From the NCBI GenBank assembly GCA_027623325.1, contig JAQBXY010000018.1, positions 1 through 64,000 on the forward strand: 64,000 nucleotides of DNA. Direction: 5' to 3'. The stretch's first letter is position 1; every line of letters begins with the position of its first letter. This DNA is from Gemmatimonadota bacterium (GTDB taxonomy: Bacteria; Gemmatimonadota; Gemmatimonadetes; Longimicrobiales; Gaopeijiaceae). The translations under genes were made by a program, and so were the position numbers. Below, in pieces: positions 1-7,819 of the stretch. A model generated the notes under the pieces. The model did not search any database, was not told the DNA's origin, and saw nothing but the letters and a program-made list of their open reading frames with translations.

Positions 1-325
1 CCTCGAGCGGACCGTGAGGATTCGAGGCGTGGATCTGACCGTGACCGAGGCGCTGCACCGATCGCTCGCCGTTCGAACTCACGGATGTCGAGATGTCGAG
101 GAAGGGGGTGGGGTGGGGGACGTCGTCGTGAAGAACCAAGATCCGACCCGCCTTTTCGACCACGAACAGGCGATCGTCTCCCGCTGCCGTGAGGAAGACC
201 GGGGAGCGCAGTCCTTCGACCACGAGCTCGAGGGCTTTGCCCGTGGGATCCGGGGCGACCGCCTCCGTGCAACCGCTCGCAATGACGGTCACCAGCGTGG
301 CGAGGGCCACCCGTCTGGGATCCAT
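1..325 (-). CDS. Lipoprotein, glucose/sorbosone dehydrogenase-like N-terminus (partial, runs off left edge)
   Basis: The reverse strand opens with an ATG at 325 and stays open to base 1. The first ~19 residues form a lipoprotein signal peptide ending in a lipobox (VIASGC), so the product should be a lipid-anchored exported protein. Residues ~33-85 read ELVVEGLRSPVFLTAAGDDR, then LFVVEKAGRI and TPFLDIS. This is the typical first blade of PQQ-dependent glucose/sorbosone dehydrogenase-type beta-propellers. After VSSNGERS the usual GLLGLAFHP-like continuation is absent, which could mean divergence, a frameshift or a truncated copy. The rest lies outside the window, so the enzyme activity cannot be judged. 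Confidence 0.6.
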   Translation of the reverse strand, partial: MDPRRVALATLVTVIASGCTEAVAPDPTGKALELVVEGLRSPVFLTAAGDDRLFVVEKAGRILVLHDDVPHPTPFLDISTSVSSNGERSVQRLGHGQIHASNPHGPLE

Positions 326-411
326 GTTCATTCCCCGGTTCGCGCCCTATCGTGTTGTAGCTTCAGGCTCAGCATGCCTTCAACATCCCTCCCGAACGAG
401 TTCTCGCCAAG

Positions 412-621
412 ATGGCCTCCATGTGGGAATACAAGCTTCTGACGTCGAAGGACGCCGAATCCGGTGGACTCCTGAGGGGAAGGGGACGCGAAGAGGTCGA
501 GGCTTACTTGAATCGACTCGGCGAAGAGGGATGGGAGATCATCGATATCGATTTCGTGTCGATGGAAGGTAGCATCGGGCTGACGTCCTTTTCTGGCCTG
601 GCGAAGCGCGCCCGGGAATAG
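412..621 (+). CDS. DUF4177-like small protein
   Basis: This 69-residue protein begins MASMWEYKLLT, has a central EEVEAYLNRLGEEGWEIIDIDF and ends GLAKRARE. The pattern of an N-terminal WEYK strand, a helix with LN.LG.EGWE and a final strand with a basic KR tail is the hallmark of the DUF4177 family of small alpha/beta proteins of unknown function. The length is normal. The start could be either ATG 412 or ATG 421; no strong ribosome-binding site separates them. The next spacer carries the first copy of the ~55 bp repeat. Its cellular role is unknown. Confidence 0.75.
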   Translation: MASMWEYKLLTSKDAESGGLLRGRGREEVEAYLNRLGEEGWEIIDIDFVSMEGSIGLTSFSGLAKRARE

Positions 622-690
622 CCGTTGGGCGCACTATGAAGTGAGTGGGATTCACTCTTCGGATTGATGCTCGCTCGGCTATCGGACCGC

Positions 691-748
691 CCGGCTCGTG
701 CCCCTTGTTGGCGAGTCGCCCGGGCAGCAGACTCGTGAGACATTGGCC
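691..748. repeat. Dispersed ~55 bp intergenic repeat, copy A
   Basis: Copy A lies in the spacer between the DUF4177 gene and the DinB gene. Shared core elements with copies B and C are GCCCCTTGTT, a GCCCG/GGCAGCAGA block and TCGTGAGA. About 43 of 54 positions match copy C by eye. It is in the same orientation as the other two copies. The 3-prime end lies about 25 bases before the DinB start. Confidence 0.6.
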
Positions 749-773
749 GCCCTGCAACGCGAGGGATTCGATC

Positions 774-1277
774 ATGCCTGAACCGTGGTTGCGAGGACCG
801 CTTCCGGGAATTCCAGCCCTCTTGCAGCCCGCAGGACACGCGTTGGTGATGGCCCAGGAGGAGGTGGAGCTCGCGCTCTCCGAGCTCACCGAGGAACAAC
901 TCTGGCTTCGACCTCAGGGAGTCACGTCCGTCGGTTTCCACGTGGCGCATCTCGCAGGGAGCACGGATCGACTCTTCACCTATGCTCGCGGAGAGGTCCT
1001 CTCGGAGGCTCAGCGGACCATATTGGAGCGCGAAGCGACTGTGGACGAGAGGCGCCCCTCGAAGGATGAGTTGTTGGGCGTCTGGCGGGAGACGGTTAGG
1101 GAGGCGCTCCGGCTACTCGGAGCCACCCCCGAGTCGACACTGACCGAGCCGAGACTCGTCGGTCGGGCGGGGCTCCCGTCCACCGTCCTCGGCCTGCTGT
1201 TCCACGGAGCCGAGCACGCCTCGAGGCATACCGGTCAGATTGTGACAACGGCCAAGCTCGTACGGGGTCTGCGCTGA
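774..1277 (+). CDS. DinB-family putative metal-dependent hydrolase/transferase
   Basis: This 167-residue protein matches the DinB/YfiT four-helix-bundle superfamily. The metal triad is visible: one His in FHVAHLAG early in the chain and the pair in HGAEHASRHTGQI near the C-terminus. The N-terminal helix (VMAQEEVELALSELTEEQLW) is also typical. Family members include thiol S-transferases such as bacillithiol and mycothiol transferases, but many have unknown substrates. ATG 774 is chosen because the conserved fold begins just after it; an upstream in-frame start at 645 would run through the repeat and encode low-complexity sequence. Flanked by repeat copies A and B. Confidence 0.8.
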   Translation: MPEPWLRGPLPGIPALLQPAGHALVMAQEEVELALSELTEEQLWLRPQGVTSVGFHVAHLAGSTDRLFTYARGEVLSEAQRTILEREATVDERRPSKDELLGVWRETVREALRLLGATPESTLTEPRLVGRAGLPSTVLGLLFHGAEHASRHTGQIVTTAKLVRGLR

Positions 1278-1345
1278 GGGTGGGTTCTAACGAGCGACTA
1301 CTTTTGACACGGATCGTTCCGCAGGGTGGGCGGGCCTCGCCTCCA

Positions 1346-1399
1346 GATCGCGCCCCTTATTAGCAGTAGGGCCGTGCAGCAGAGCCGCGTGACGTCGGC
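1346..1399. repeat. Dispersed ~55 bp intergenic repeat, copy B
   Basis: Copy B sits between the convergent DinB and metallo-beta-lactamase genes. It contains CGCGCCCCTTATTAGC, then GCCGTGCAGCAGAGCCGCGTGA, the most diverged of the three copies. It keeps the same strand orientation as copies A and C, even though the neighbouring gene is reversed. Confidence 0.55.
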
Positions 1400-1411
1400 G
1401 GCGCCGATCGA

Positions 1412-2320
1412 TCACTGACCTGAGACCCGGTCTAGATAGACCTTCTCGGCACGATCTACGAAGGATCGATAGCCCTCCGGATCGACGAAGGGGTCGGCAA
1501 CGTGCTCTGACTCGGCCTGAGCTCGGCGCTTCCGGTGAAGGTCGAACCAGCCCGTGTGGGAGGCCAGGAAGATGTCGGCTGGGAGGCTTCGCAGCGTCTT
1601 GAAGCTCCGTTCGTAGTCGGCCCGGATCTCGGGGTAGCGCGCGGAGTTGAGAGGCACGAACGGAAAGAGAGTGAGACTGCAAATGCTCACAGCCAAGAGG
1701 GTGTCCTGCTGGACAGCAACGGGGAAGGACCAGGACGTGCAACCGCGCGTATGGCCCGCAGTGACGTGGGCGGTGAGCTCGATGGGACCAAGCCGGATGG
1801 TGTCGCCGTCCACGAACGTGTGATCGACGCGGGGGGGTGAAAACCTCAATGCGCCCAGGAACCATAGGAACCGAGCGGGTCCGAGCGCGAGGTCTGCCCG
1901 ACCACCCGCAGACATGACATCAGCGTCCCCGCGACTCACCCATAGTTCGGCGCCGGACGCTTCCTGCAGTGCGCGGAGACTGCCCGCGTGATCTGAGTGC
2001 GGGTGAGAGTTGAGGAGGATCCGAACATCCGCAACGTCGAACCCAAGGCGGGATATACTCTCAACGATGAGCGGTCCGTGCTCGGGGTAGCCACCGTCTA
2101 TGAGGACATGTCCCTCGGGGCCGGTGAGCAGAAATGCCGCTACACCCGTGTGGCCTACATAGTAGAGGTTGCCCGCGATCTGAAACGGTTCGTCAGGGAT
2201 CGATCGGTTCCGCGTGATGGCAGCGCGCCATTGGGTGAACGCTACGGTGAACAGGACGAGGATCACGCCTAGAATGACAGGCCTGCGATGTGTGGTGAGC
2301 TTCTTGAGACGTTGAATCAT
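1412..2320 (-). CDS. Subclass B3-type metallo-beta-lactamase, membrane-anchored
   Basis: This 302-residue protein has a basic N-terminus and one hydrophobic segment (residues ~15-30, PVILGVILVLFTVAF), so it is probably exported and anchored or cleaved. The zinc ligands fit subclass B3: NSHPHSDHAG gives His106, His108, Asp110 and His111; TAGHTRGCTSW gives His190; ASHTGWFDLH gives His255. The DGGYPEHGPLIVESISRLGF stretch is also characteristic of B3 enzymes. Beta-lactam hydrolysis is plausible but unproven, since environmental homologues may have other substrates. It is the only reversed gene between the three repeat copies. Confidence 0.85.
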   Translation of the reverse strand: MIQRLKKLTTHRRPVILGVILVLFTVAFTQWRAAITRNRSIPDEPFQIAGNLYYVGHTGVAAFLLTGPEGHVLIDGGYPEHGPLIVESISRLGFDVADVRILLNSHPHSDHAGSLRALQEASGAELWVSRGDADVMSAGGRADLALGPARFLWFLGALRFSPPRVDHTFVDGDTIRLGPIELTAHVTAGHTRGCTSWSFPVAVQQDTLLAVSICSLTLFPFVPLNSARYPEIRADYERSFKTLRSLPADIFLASHTGWFDLHRKRRAQAESEHVADPFVDPEGYRSFVDRAEKVYLDRVSGQ

Positions 2321-2408
2321 GGCTTCGCGGGAGAAGTACTTTGTGCCGCAAAGTGACCGGTCGCCCTGTCATACGTCAAGCCGACCTCCAATCGCATGCG
2401 CGGCACGC

Positions 2409-2460
2409 GGTCGCGCCCCTTGTTTGCCGGTAGCCCGTGCAGCAGAATCGCGAGATGTTG
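2409..2460. repeat. Dispersed ~55 bp intergenic repeat, copy C
   Basis: Copy C lies between the metallo-beta-lactamase start and the creatininase-family gene. It holds GCGCCCCTTGTTTGCCGGT, CCCGTGCAGCAGAATCGCGA and GATGTTGG. It is the copy closest to the apparent consensus and carries short complementary TCGCG/CGCGA ends, although these are not conserved in copies A and B. Confidence 0.6.
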
Positions 2461-2503
2461 GGTATCGGGGTAACGATTCAGATTGCTTCCAAAGGGAATA
2501 CGA

Positions 2504-3292
2504 ATGGCGGGACGGCCCTATGTACTTTGCGAAGTCCCGCTCAAGGCCAGTCGGAGTGTCCAGTACGAGGTAGCCGTGCTTCCCTGGGGAGCGACAGAGC
2601 CTCACAATCTGCATCTGCCGTTCGGTACGGACTCCTTGCAGGTAGAAGCGGTTGCGATCGAGGCGTCGCGACTGGCGTGGGAGTCGAACACCAAGGTGGT
2701 GGTCCTACCCACGATCGCGCTGGGTGCGAACGCACAGCAACTCGACACGTCAATGACGCTCAACCTCCGTCCGAGTACCCAGGCCGCGATTCTCAGAGAC
2801 GTGGTCGAGAGTCTGGAATATCACGGGGTCCCGAAGCTCTTGGTCCTCAACGGGCACGGCGGGAACGACTTTCGGCAGATGATCCGAGAGCTACAGGCGG
2901 AAGCCGCCGTCTTCCTGTGCTCGTCCAACTGGTACGGAATCGCCGATTCCAGGGCGTTCTTCGAGGCCCCTGGAGACCATGCAGGGGAACTCGAAACCAG
3001 CGTGATGCTGCACCTTGTTCCCGAGCTCGTCCTTCCGTTGGACGAAGCCGGCTCGGGCGACGCGAACGTCTTCAGAGTGCGAGGCCTACGTGATGGCACC
3101 GCGTGGGCGCCGAGACAGTGGAGGCACGTAACGAAGGACACGGGAGTCGGAGATCCCCGCGCGGCGTCCGCAGAGAAGGGGCGCCGCTTCTTTGAAGCAG
3201 TGACTAGGACGCTGGGGGATTTTTTGGTGGACTTAGCTTCGGCCGACCTGAACGACATGTACGAGTCCGGGGCCACCGGGCCCGACATCTAG
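2504..3292 (+). CDS. Creatininase-family amidohydrolase
   Basis: This 262-residue protein belongs to the creatininase/ArfB/MftE superfamily of divalent-metal amidohydrolases. Metal-binding motifs are visible in order: ATEPHNLHLPFGTD (Glu, His and Asp ligands), LNGHGGND (His and Asn of the central loop) and GDHAGELETS (Glu ligand). The substrate cannot be deduced. ATG 2504 is preferred over an in-frame TTG at 2483, because AAAGGGA lies at a proper distance upstream of it. It stands alone, with a repeat copy upstream and a methyltransferase remnant downstream. Confidence 0.85.
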   Translation: MAGRPYVLCEVPLKASRSVQYEVAVLPWGATEPHNLHLPFGTDSLQVEAVAIEASRLAWESNTKVVVLPTIALGANAQQLDTSMTLNLRPSTQAAILRDVVESLEYHGVPKLLVLNGHGGNDFRQMIRELQAEAAVFLCSSNWYGIADSRAFFEAPGDHAGELETSVMLHLVPELVLPLDEAGSGDANVFRVRGLRDGTAWAPRQWRHVTKDTGVGDPRAASAEKGRRFFEAVTRTLGDFLVDLASADLNDMYESGATGPDI

Positions 3293-3355
3293 CGAGCGGG
3301 TGCTTCGGTCACGGCTTATCCGCAACGAGGGAGGGGCACGTATTGGGAGGGGGAC

Positions 3356-3598
3356 GTGACGTCCGTCGGCTTTGAGAACTGTTCACTCGTCCAACGCGAC
3401 GAGCGGAGCGTGGCCGCCGCCCCGGAGCTGGCAGCGATCGCATATTGCCTGGGCACGCCTCTACGTAATGAGATCTTGGCTCGTGATCCGGTGGGACTCG
3501 AACGGGCCACCGCGGCAGCGACAGAGGCGCTTCGTTCTCACTTCGGGACGGGCCCTATTGACGGCGGGATTAGCGGAGTGGTCGTCGTCGCTTCCTAA
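3356..3598 (+). pseudogene. C-terminal remnant of a SAM-dependent methyltransferase
   Basis: The 80-codon frame reads like the last third of a UbiE-type class I methyltransferase. It has an AGF-like start (SVGFENCSLVQRDE), AAIAYCLGTPLRNEI, LERATAAATEALRSHFG and the closing strand GPIDGGISGVVVVAS. The SAM-binding Rossmann half, with its GxGxG motif, is missing upstream, where only a 60-base spacer follows the creatininase stop. It is therefore read as a truncated gene; a short stand-alone protein started at GTG 3356 cannot be excluded. The next 276 bases (3599-3874) hold no convincing gene. Confidence 0.6.
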
Positions 3599-3874
3599 GA
3601 GACCCTTGCCCCCCGGTACGCCTGCGGTCTTCCCGAGCGATTGCTGCGGGCACAGGGTTGTCACGCAGTACGATTCGCTGGTCTGCATGGTGACAGTGCC
3701 ACGCATCGGTTGGGCTGCCGAGCTTTTTTGATCCGGGCGCGGCGGACGGGTCCTTGGCCGTTGTTGTAGCTTTACCGAGGGTCTTGAAGAGAGGCTCTTG
3801 ATTCGTCCGCGTGGAAATCGCCCGGCGGGTCTCGCAAAGAGCCGAATGCAGGCTCGCAACCCCTTGGAACAACT

Positions 3875-4138
3875 GTGCAGAACAACAGCAGCGCGAGGGT
3901 CAAGGTCGAAACCCTTAAGGTCTCCTCGATCGAATTAGACGGATGGGTCGCCTCGCCGGACCGCACGCCATCTGTTGGCGACTTCGTCCACTGTGTCGAT
4001 GGCAGGGCAGAGGTCGTAGGCGTGCACGGCCGAACGAGTTCAGGCAGCCGCCTGCTTGAACTGAAGGTGGACGGTTCCGAAGGGAAGGCCTATTTCGCGG
4101 CGGCCTCGAACGTCCTTCAGAAGGCCTTGGACGAGTAG
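3875..4138 (+). CDS. Small conserved hypothetical protein
   Basis: This 87-residue, probably cytosolic protein has no signal peptide or membrane segment. Its sequence is well structured: VETLKVSSIELDGWVASPDR, then TPSVGDFVHCVDGRAEVVGV, SRLLELKVDG and a final AYFAAASNVL. It looks like a small beta-rich fold. I believe similar proteins occur in related genomes, but I cannot name a family or function. The start is GTG 3875, taken because the regular beta pattern begins shortly after it. It is followed by a 145-base spacer before the secreted VPS10 protein. Confidence 0.6.
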   Translation: MQNNSSARVKVETLKVSSIELDGWVASPDRTPSVGDFVHCVDGRAEVVGVHGRTSSGSRLLELKVDGSEGKAYFAAASNVLQKALDE

Positions 4139-4283
4139 ACATCTGGCGAGAACCGGACGTCAGAATCTTCGGAAGCACTTGATTCTTCACCCGAGCGACT
4201 CCGGCCTCGACTACCCGCGAAGGGATAGCTAGGATGACATCTCGTTCGTTTCCGTCCTCCGTCGAGTATCTCGAGGTCCATCG

Positions 4284-7200
4284 ATGCAGCGTCGTTCTCT
4301 GCTCTCTGTCTTCACCCTTCTTGCGTTCACTCAGCAGGGCCTGATCGCCCAAACCACCGAACAGGTCGCGGCCGTCGCGAACGCGCTGGAGTGGCGCGAG
4401 GTGGGTCCGACGATCATGGGTGGTCGGGTGTCCGATTTGGCGGTCGTGGAATCCGACCCCTCCGTCTACTACGTGGGCACAGCCACAGCAGGCATCTGGA
4501 GAACCGCGAACGCGGGCATCACGTTCACGGCCCTGTTTCAGGACGAGGTCACATCCTCGATCGGCGATGTAACGGTGGCGCCCTCGAATCCGAACGTGCT
4601 GTGGGTGGGCACCGGTGAGCCGCAGAATCGACAGAGTTCCCCCTGGGGCAACGGGGTCTATCGGTCCACAGATGCGGGGCAGACGTTCACCCACCTGGGG
4701 CTCGCGAACACCCACCACATTTCGCGAATAGCAGTGCACCCCCGCGATCCTGACGTGGCCTATGTGGCCGCGATGGGTCACCTGTGGGGTCCCAACCCCG
4801 AGCGGGGCGTCTACAAGACCACGGACGGGGGACAAACGTGGCAACACGTTCTCTTCGTCGACGTCAACACCGGCGCCATCGATCTCGCGATGGACGCCAA
4901 CGATCCGCAGACCTTGTTCGTGGCGATGTATCAGCGCCAGCGTCGGGCCTGGGGCTACAACGGCGGTGGCCCGGGCAGCGGCATCCACCGGACCACGGAC
5001 GGCGGGCGTACGTGGGTCGAGCTTTCTGAGGGACTCCCGGCGGGAGACAAGGGCCGCATCGGGCTCGATATCTATCGCCGTGACGGCAACCTCTTGTGTG
5101 CACTGGTGGAGGCGGACCCGCGCGATCCGAACGCGAGTGGGGGCGGTGGCGGCGGGGGGAATCAAAACAGGTTGAACGGCGTGTACTGTTCTGCGGACCG
5201 TGGAGATACCTGGGAGCAGCGATCGACGACCAACAATCGCCCCATGTACTACTCCCAGATCCGCATCGATCCCAATGACCCTGAACGGATCTACCTAGGC
5301 GGATCGGACCTCTTCCGGAGCTCGGATGGTGGAAGGACGTTCACCAACGATGCGGCGGACGGGGTCCATCTCGATCACCATGCCCTCTGGATCGATCCGG
5401 CCAATTCGGATCACCTGATTCTCGGAAGTGACGGCGGCGTGTCCTTCAGTCGTGATCGCTCGGACAACTGGTACCAGCTCCTCAACCTTCCGCTGGCACA
5501 GCTCTATGAAGTCGCCTTCGACATGCGGGATCCCTACCACGTGTGCGGCGGACTTCAGGACAACGGGTCGTGGTGCGCTCCGTCCGACACCTGGTCGAAC
5601 CAGGGCATTCGGACGCGCGACTGGTACAATGTCGGCAGTGGGGATGGCTTCTTCGTTGTCACCCATCCGTCGAACACCCGGCTCATGTTCGCAGAGTCGC
5701 AGGGCGGGAACCTGACGAGGGTTGATGTTGAGACGGGCGAACGGGCTAGACTACGTCCGATCGGTCGGCCGGGGGAAGACGGTGAGCTGCCGGATCTGAG
5801 ATGGAACTGGAATAGCCCGGTTCTTCTGTCAGCGCACGATGAGAACACGATCTACATCGGCGCGAACATGCTCTTCAAGTCGACGGACCTCGGTCAGTCG
5901 TTCGCTCCGATCAGTCCCGATCTGTCTCACGCGATCGATCGTGGGACACTCGAGATCATGGGGGTCCTCGGGTCGGTCCCGCAGCTTTCCGTGAACGATG
6001 GTCAGAGCTCGTACGGCAATCTCACGGCGCTCGCGGAATCACCGAGCGATGCGGCTGTGCTGTACGCCGGCTCTGACGACGGTCGGCTCCATGTCACGAG
6101 AGATGGCGGCGCCATATGGACCGATGTCACGGGCAACATCCGAGACCTGCCCGCGACCACCTATGTGACCCGGATCGTCGCTTCCCACGGAGCGGCCGGG
6201 ACCGTGTTTGCCGCGTTTGACGCCCACCGTTCGGACGATTTCGCTCCGTACGTCTATGTGAGCGAGAACTTCGGTCAGGACTGGCGTCCGATCGTCGGCG
6301 GGCTGCCGATGACCTCGGTCAACGCACTGGCTCAGCACCCGGACAATGCGCGGCTTCTTTTTCTCGGCAACGAAGTCGGCGTATATGTGTCGACCAACGC
6401 TGGCCAAGACTGGGTTCGCATGAAATCCAATCTGCCGACGGTGCCGGTGGACGACATCAAGATCCACCCGCGGGACAACGATCTCATTCTCGGAACCCAT
6501 GGACGCGGGATCTGGATTCTCGAGGATGTGATGCCGCTCCAGCGGCTGACCGACGATGTCGTCGCGGCACCCGCATTCGTATTCCCAATTCGCCGCGCGA
6601 CCTCGTACAATCCCTACAATCCTCAGGGATGGACGCCGGGTATCTACGAGGCTCCAAACCCCGCCGCAGGCGCTCGGATTCGGTATCACCTCGCCGCGGC
6701 TGCGGACGATGTCGAACTGAAGATCACCGATGCGACGGGCGGATACATCCGGGACCTCTCGGCAACCGGGAGCGCTGGACTCAATGAAGTCATCTGGGAT
6801 CTGCGTCTGGTCGAGAAGAACACGGACGGAGAGCCTATGTCGCCCGGACCCCGGGTCATGCCAGGCACCTATCTCGTGGAACTCACGACCGGTGACCATG
6901 TGGTCCAGTCCGAGGTGACCGTTCGCCTCGACCCCCGCGTGGGCCTGAGCACGCGTGAAGCCATGGCCAGGCACCTGCCCATGCTCGAGTCCTACCGACT
7001 CTCTGGGCCGGTCGCCGACGCGCGAAGGGCACTCACCGACATGGGAACAACGTTGGACGACGTGGAGGACCTGGTCGATTCCGCGGCCGAGTCCTCGGAA
7101 TCGATTACGATGGAAATCGCGGATCTGCGCACGCAACTCGATGAACTCGGGGAAGCGCTCGGTGAGGCCTCCGGCGGCGCGAACGTGTGGGGACGCATTC

Positions 7201-7394
7201 AGGGAGCCAGCGTGCCGCCAACTGCGGACGACTTGTGGCAGATCGAGCGGTCGTGGGAAGCTGTGCCGACGATCATCGACCAGGTAAATCAACTCGTGAG
7301 GGTCCGACTGCCCGCGCTGCTGTCGCAGGTCTACACGGATGCCGGGAAGCCAGCCCCGGGGGACGCTGTCGCGACGCCGAGCAGGGGAGGGTGA
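4284..7394 (+). CDS. Secreted VPS10/sortilin-type BNR-repeat protein (glycosyl-hydrolase-like)
   Basis: This 1036-residue protein has a signal peptide (residues ~1-22, ending LIAQ). Many BNR/Asp-box-like repeats follow, such as STDAGQTFTHL, TTDGGQTWQHV, SADRGDTW, SSDGGRTF and VSTNAGQDW, over residues ~40-750, as in VPS10/sortilin or xyloglucanase-type beta-propellers. The C-terminal ~250 residues contain an immunoglobulin-like strand region (YHLAAAADDVELKITDATGG) and an alpha-helical tail. A Gly stretch near residue 285 is probably a loop. Such proteins are very common in Gemmatimonadota and are annotated as glycosyl hydrolases, but catalysis is rarely shown. It is likely periplasmic or secreted. 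Confidence 0.85.
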   Translation: MQRRSLLSVFTLLAFTQQGLIAQTTEQVAAVANALEWREVGPTIMGGRVSDLAVVESDPSVYYVGTATAGIWRTANAGITFTALFQDEVTSSIGDVTVAPSNPNVLWVGTGEPQNRQSSPWGNGVYRSTDAGQTFTHLGLANTHHISRIAVHPRDPDVAYVAAMGHLWGPNPERGVYKTTDGGQTWQHVLFVDVNTGAIDLAMDANDPQTLFVAMYQRQRRAWGYNGGGPGSGIHRTTDGGRTWVELSEGLPAGDKGRIGLDIYRRDGNLLCALVEADPRDPNASGGGGGGGNQNRLNGVYCSADRGDTWEQRSTTNNRPMYYSQIRIDPNDPERIYLGGSDLFRSSDGGRTFTNDAADGVHLDHHALWIDPANSDHLILGSDGGVSFSRDRSDNWYQLLNLPLAQLYEVAFDMRDPYHVCGGLQDNGSWCAPSDTWSNQGIRTRDWYNVGSGDGFFVVTHPSNTRLMFAESQGGNLTRVDVETGERARLRPIGRPGEDGELPDLRWNWNSPVLLSAHDENTIYIGANMLFKSTDLGQSFAPISPDLSHAIDRGTLEIMGVLGSVPQLSVNDGQSSYGNLTALAESPSDAAVLYAGSDDGRLHVTRDGGAIWTDVTGNIRDLPATTYVTRIVASHGAAGTVFAAFDAHRSDDFAPYVYVSENFGQDWRPIVGGLPMTSVNALAQHPDNARLLFLGNEVGVYVSTNAGQDWVRMKSNLPTVPVDDIKIHPRDNDLILGTHGRGIWILEDVMPLQRLTDDVVAAPAFVFPIRRATSYNPYNPQGWTPGIYEAPNPAAGARIRYHLAAAADDVELKITDATGGYIRDLSATGSAGLNEVIWDLRLVEKNTDGEPMSPGPRVMPGTYLVELTTGDHVVQSEVTVRLDPRVGLSTREAMARHLPMLESYRLSGPVADARRALTDMGTTLDDVEDLVDSAAESSESITMEIADLRTQLDELGEALGEASGGANVWGRIQGASVPPTADDLWQIERSWEAVPTIIDQVNQLVRVRLPALLSQVYTDAGKPAPGDAVATPSRGG

Positions 7395-7403
7395 CGAAGC
7401 GCG

Positions 7404-7595
7404 ATGCCGAAGAGCCGGTTCGTGGCCGCCAGCACGTTGAAGCCGTTGCTGATCTACACCGCTGCTGCGTTTCTCGTTGTGCTCATCGTGGGGACGCTCG
7501 TCCCTTCGGGGCGGGTGCGAGAAGTAGGCGTTCTGTTCTGGCTGGTCTGTTTCCCCCTAGGCGGTTGGCTGGTCTTTCGGCGGGCTGACCGGTGA
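7404..7595 (+). CDS. Small two-helix membrane protein
   Basis: The 63-residue product is almost entirely two hydrophobic helices: residues ~14-31 (LLIYTAAAFLVVLIVGTL) and ~40-57 (VGVLFWLVCFPLGGWLVF). It has a basic N-terminus and the C-terminal RRADR, consistent with a small inner-membrane hairpin protein. It lies 9 bases after the VPS10-type gene and is probably co-transcribed with it. I do not recognise a family. Confidence 0.5.
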   Translation: MPKSRFVAASTLKPLLIYTAAAFLVVLIVGTLVPSGRVREVGVLFWLVCFPLGGWLVFRRADR

Positions 7596-7683
7596 TCGGC
7601 ATCCTGACTGGGCGATCCGCGGAACGACTCTTGGCGGAAATCGAAGGCGCTCCAGCCCTGAGTTCGGGGGTCGTCGGCTCAGG

Positions 7684-7712
7684 TTGACCTCGATCTCGGG
7701 TCGCGCCATCCT
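7684..7712 (+). promoter_or_regulatory. Possible promoter for the thrS leader
   Basis: A TTGACC hexamer (7684-7689) is followed after 17 bases by CATCCT (7707-7712), a weak match to a sigma-70 promoter about 33 bases upstream of the leader peptide start. The minus-10 match is poor (3 of 6), so this is only a candidate. Confidence 0.3.
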
Positions 7713-7744
7713 TTCCTACGATCACTCAGCAGCGAGACGACTCC

Positions 7745-7819
7745 GTGCGAGCCTCCACGACGACCGCGACGACTACGAACGGCCCGACTACGGGTCGGGG
7801 GGCTGCGTGCGTCGGGTAG
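7745..7819 (+). CDS. Threonine-rich leader peptide upstream of thrS
   Basis: A 24-codon frame starting GTG 7745 and ending TAG 7817 encodes a peptide with eight threonines. They come as ACG ACG ACC, ACG ACT ACG and ACT ACG codon runs (MRASTTTATTTNGPTTG, then RGAACVG). It lies just upstream of a hairpin/terminator pair that precedes threonyl-tRNA synthetase. By analogy with classical leader-peptide attenuators, ribosome stalling at Thr codons when charged tRNA-Thr is scarce would switch the downstream RNA fold. The start has only a weak ribosome-binding site (GCGAGACGACTCC before GTG). Expression is inferred from composition and context. Confidence 0.7.
   Translation: MRASTTTATTTNGPTTGRGAACVG

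Noticed and set aside
622-2482. Integron attC sites in the three repeat-bearing spacers
   Set aside because: GTTGGC/GTTTGC cores and some complementary arms are suggestive, but consistent RYYYAAC...GTTRRRY pairs and a conserved stem-loop are not present, and no integrase gene is in the window. Kept as a repeat, not as attC.
3915-7292. Long reverse frames under the VPS10-type gene
   Set aside because: They are His/Arg-rich antisense shadows of the forward gene without signal, motif or ribosome-binding site.
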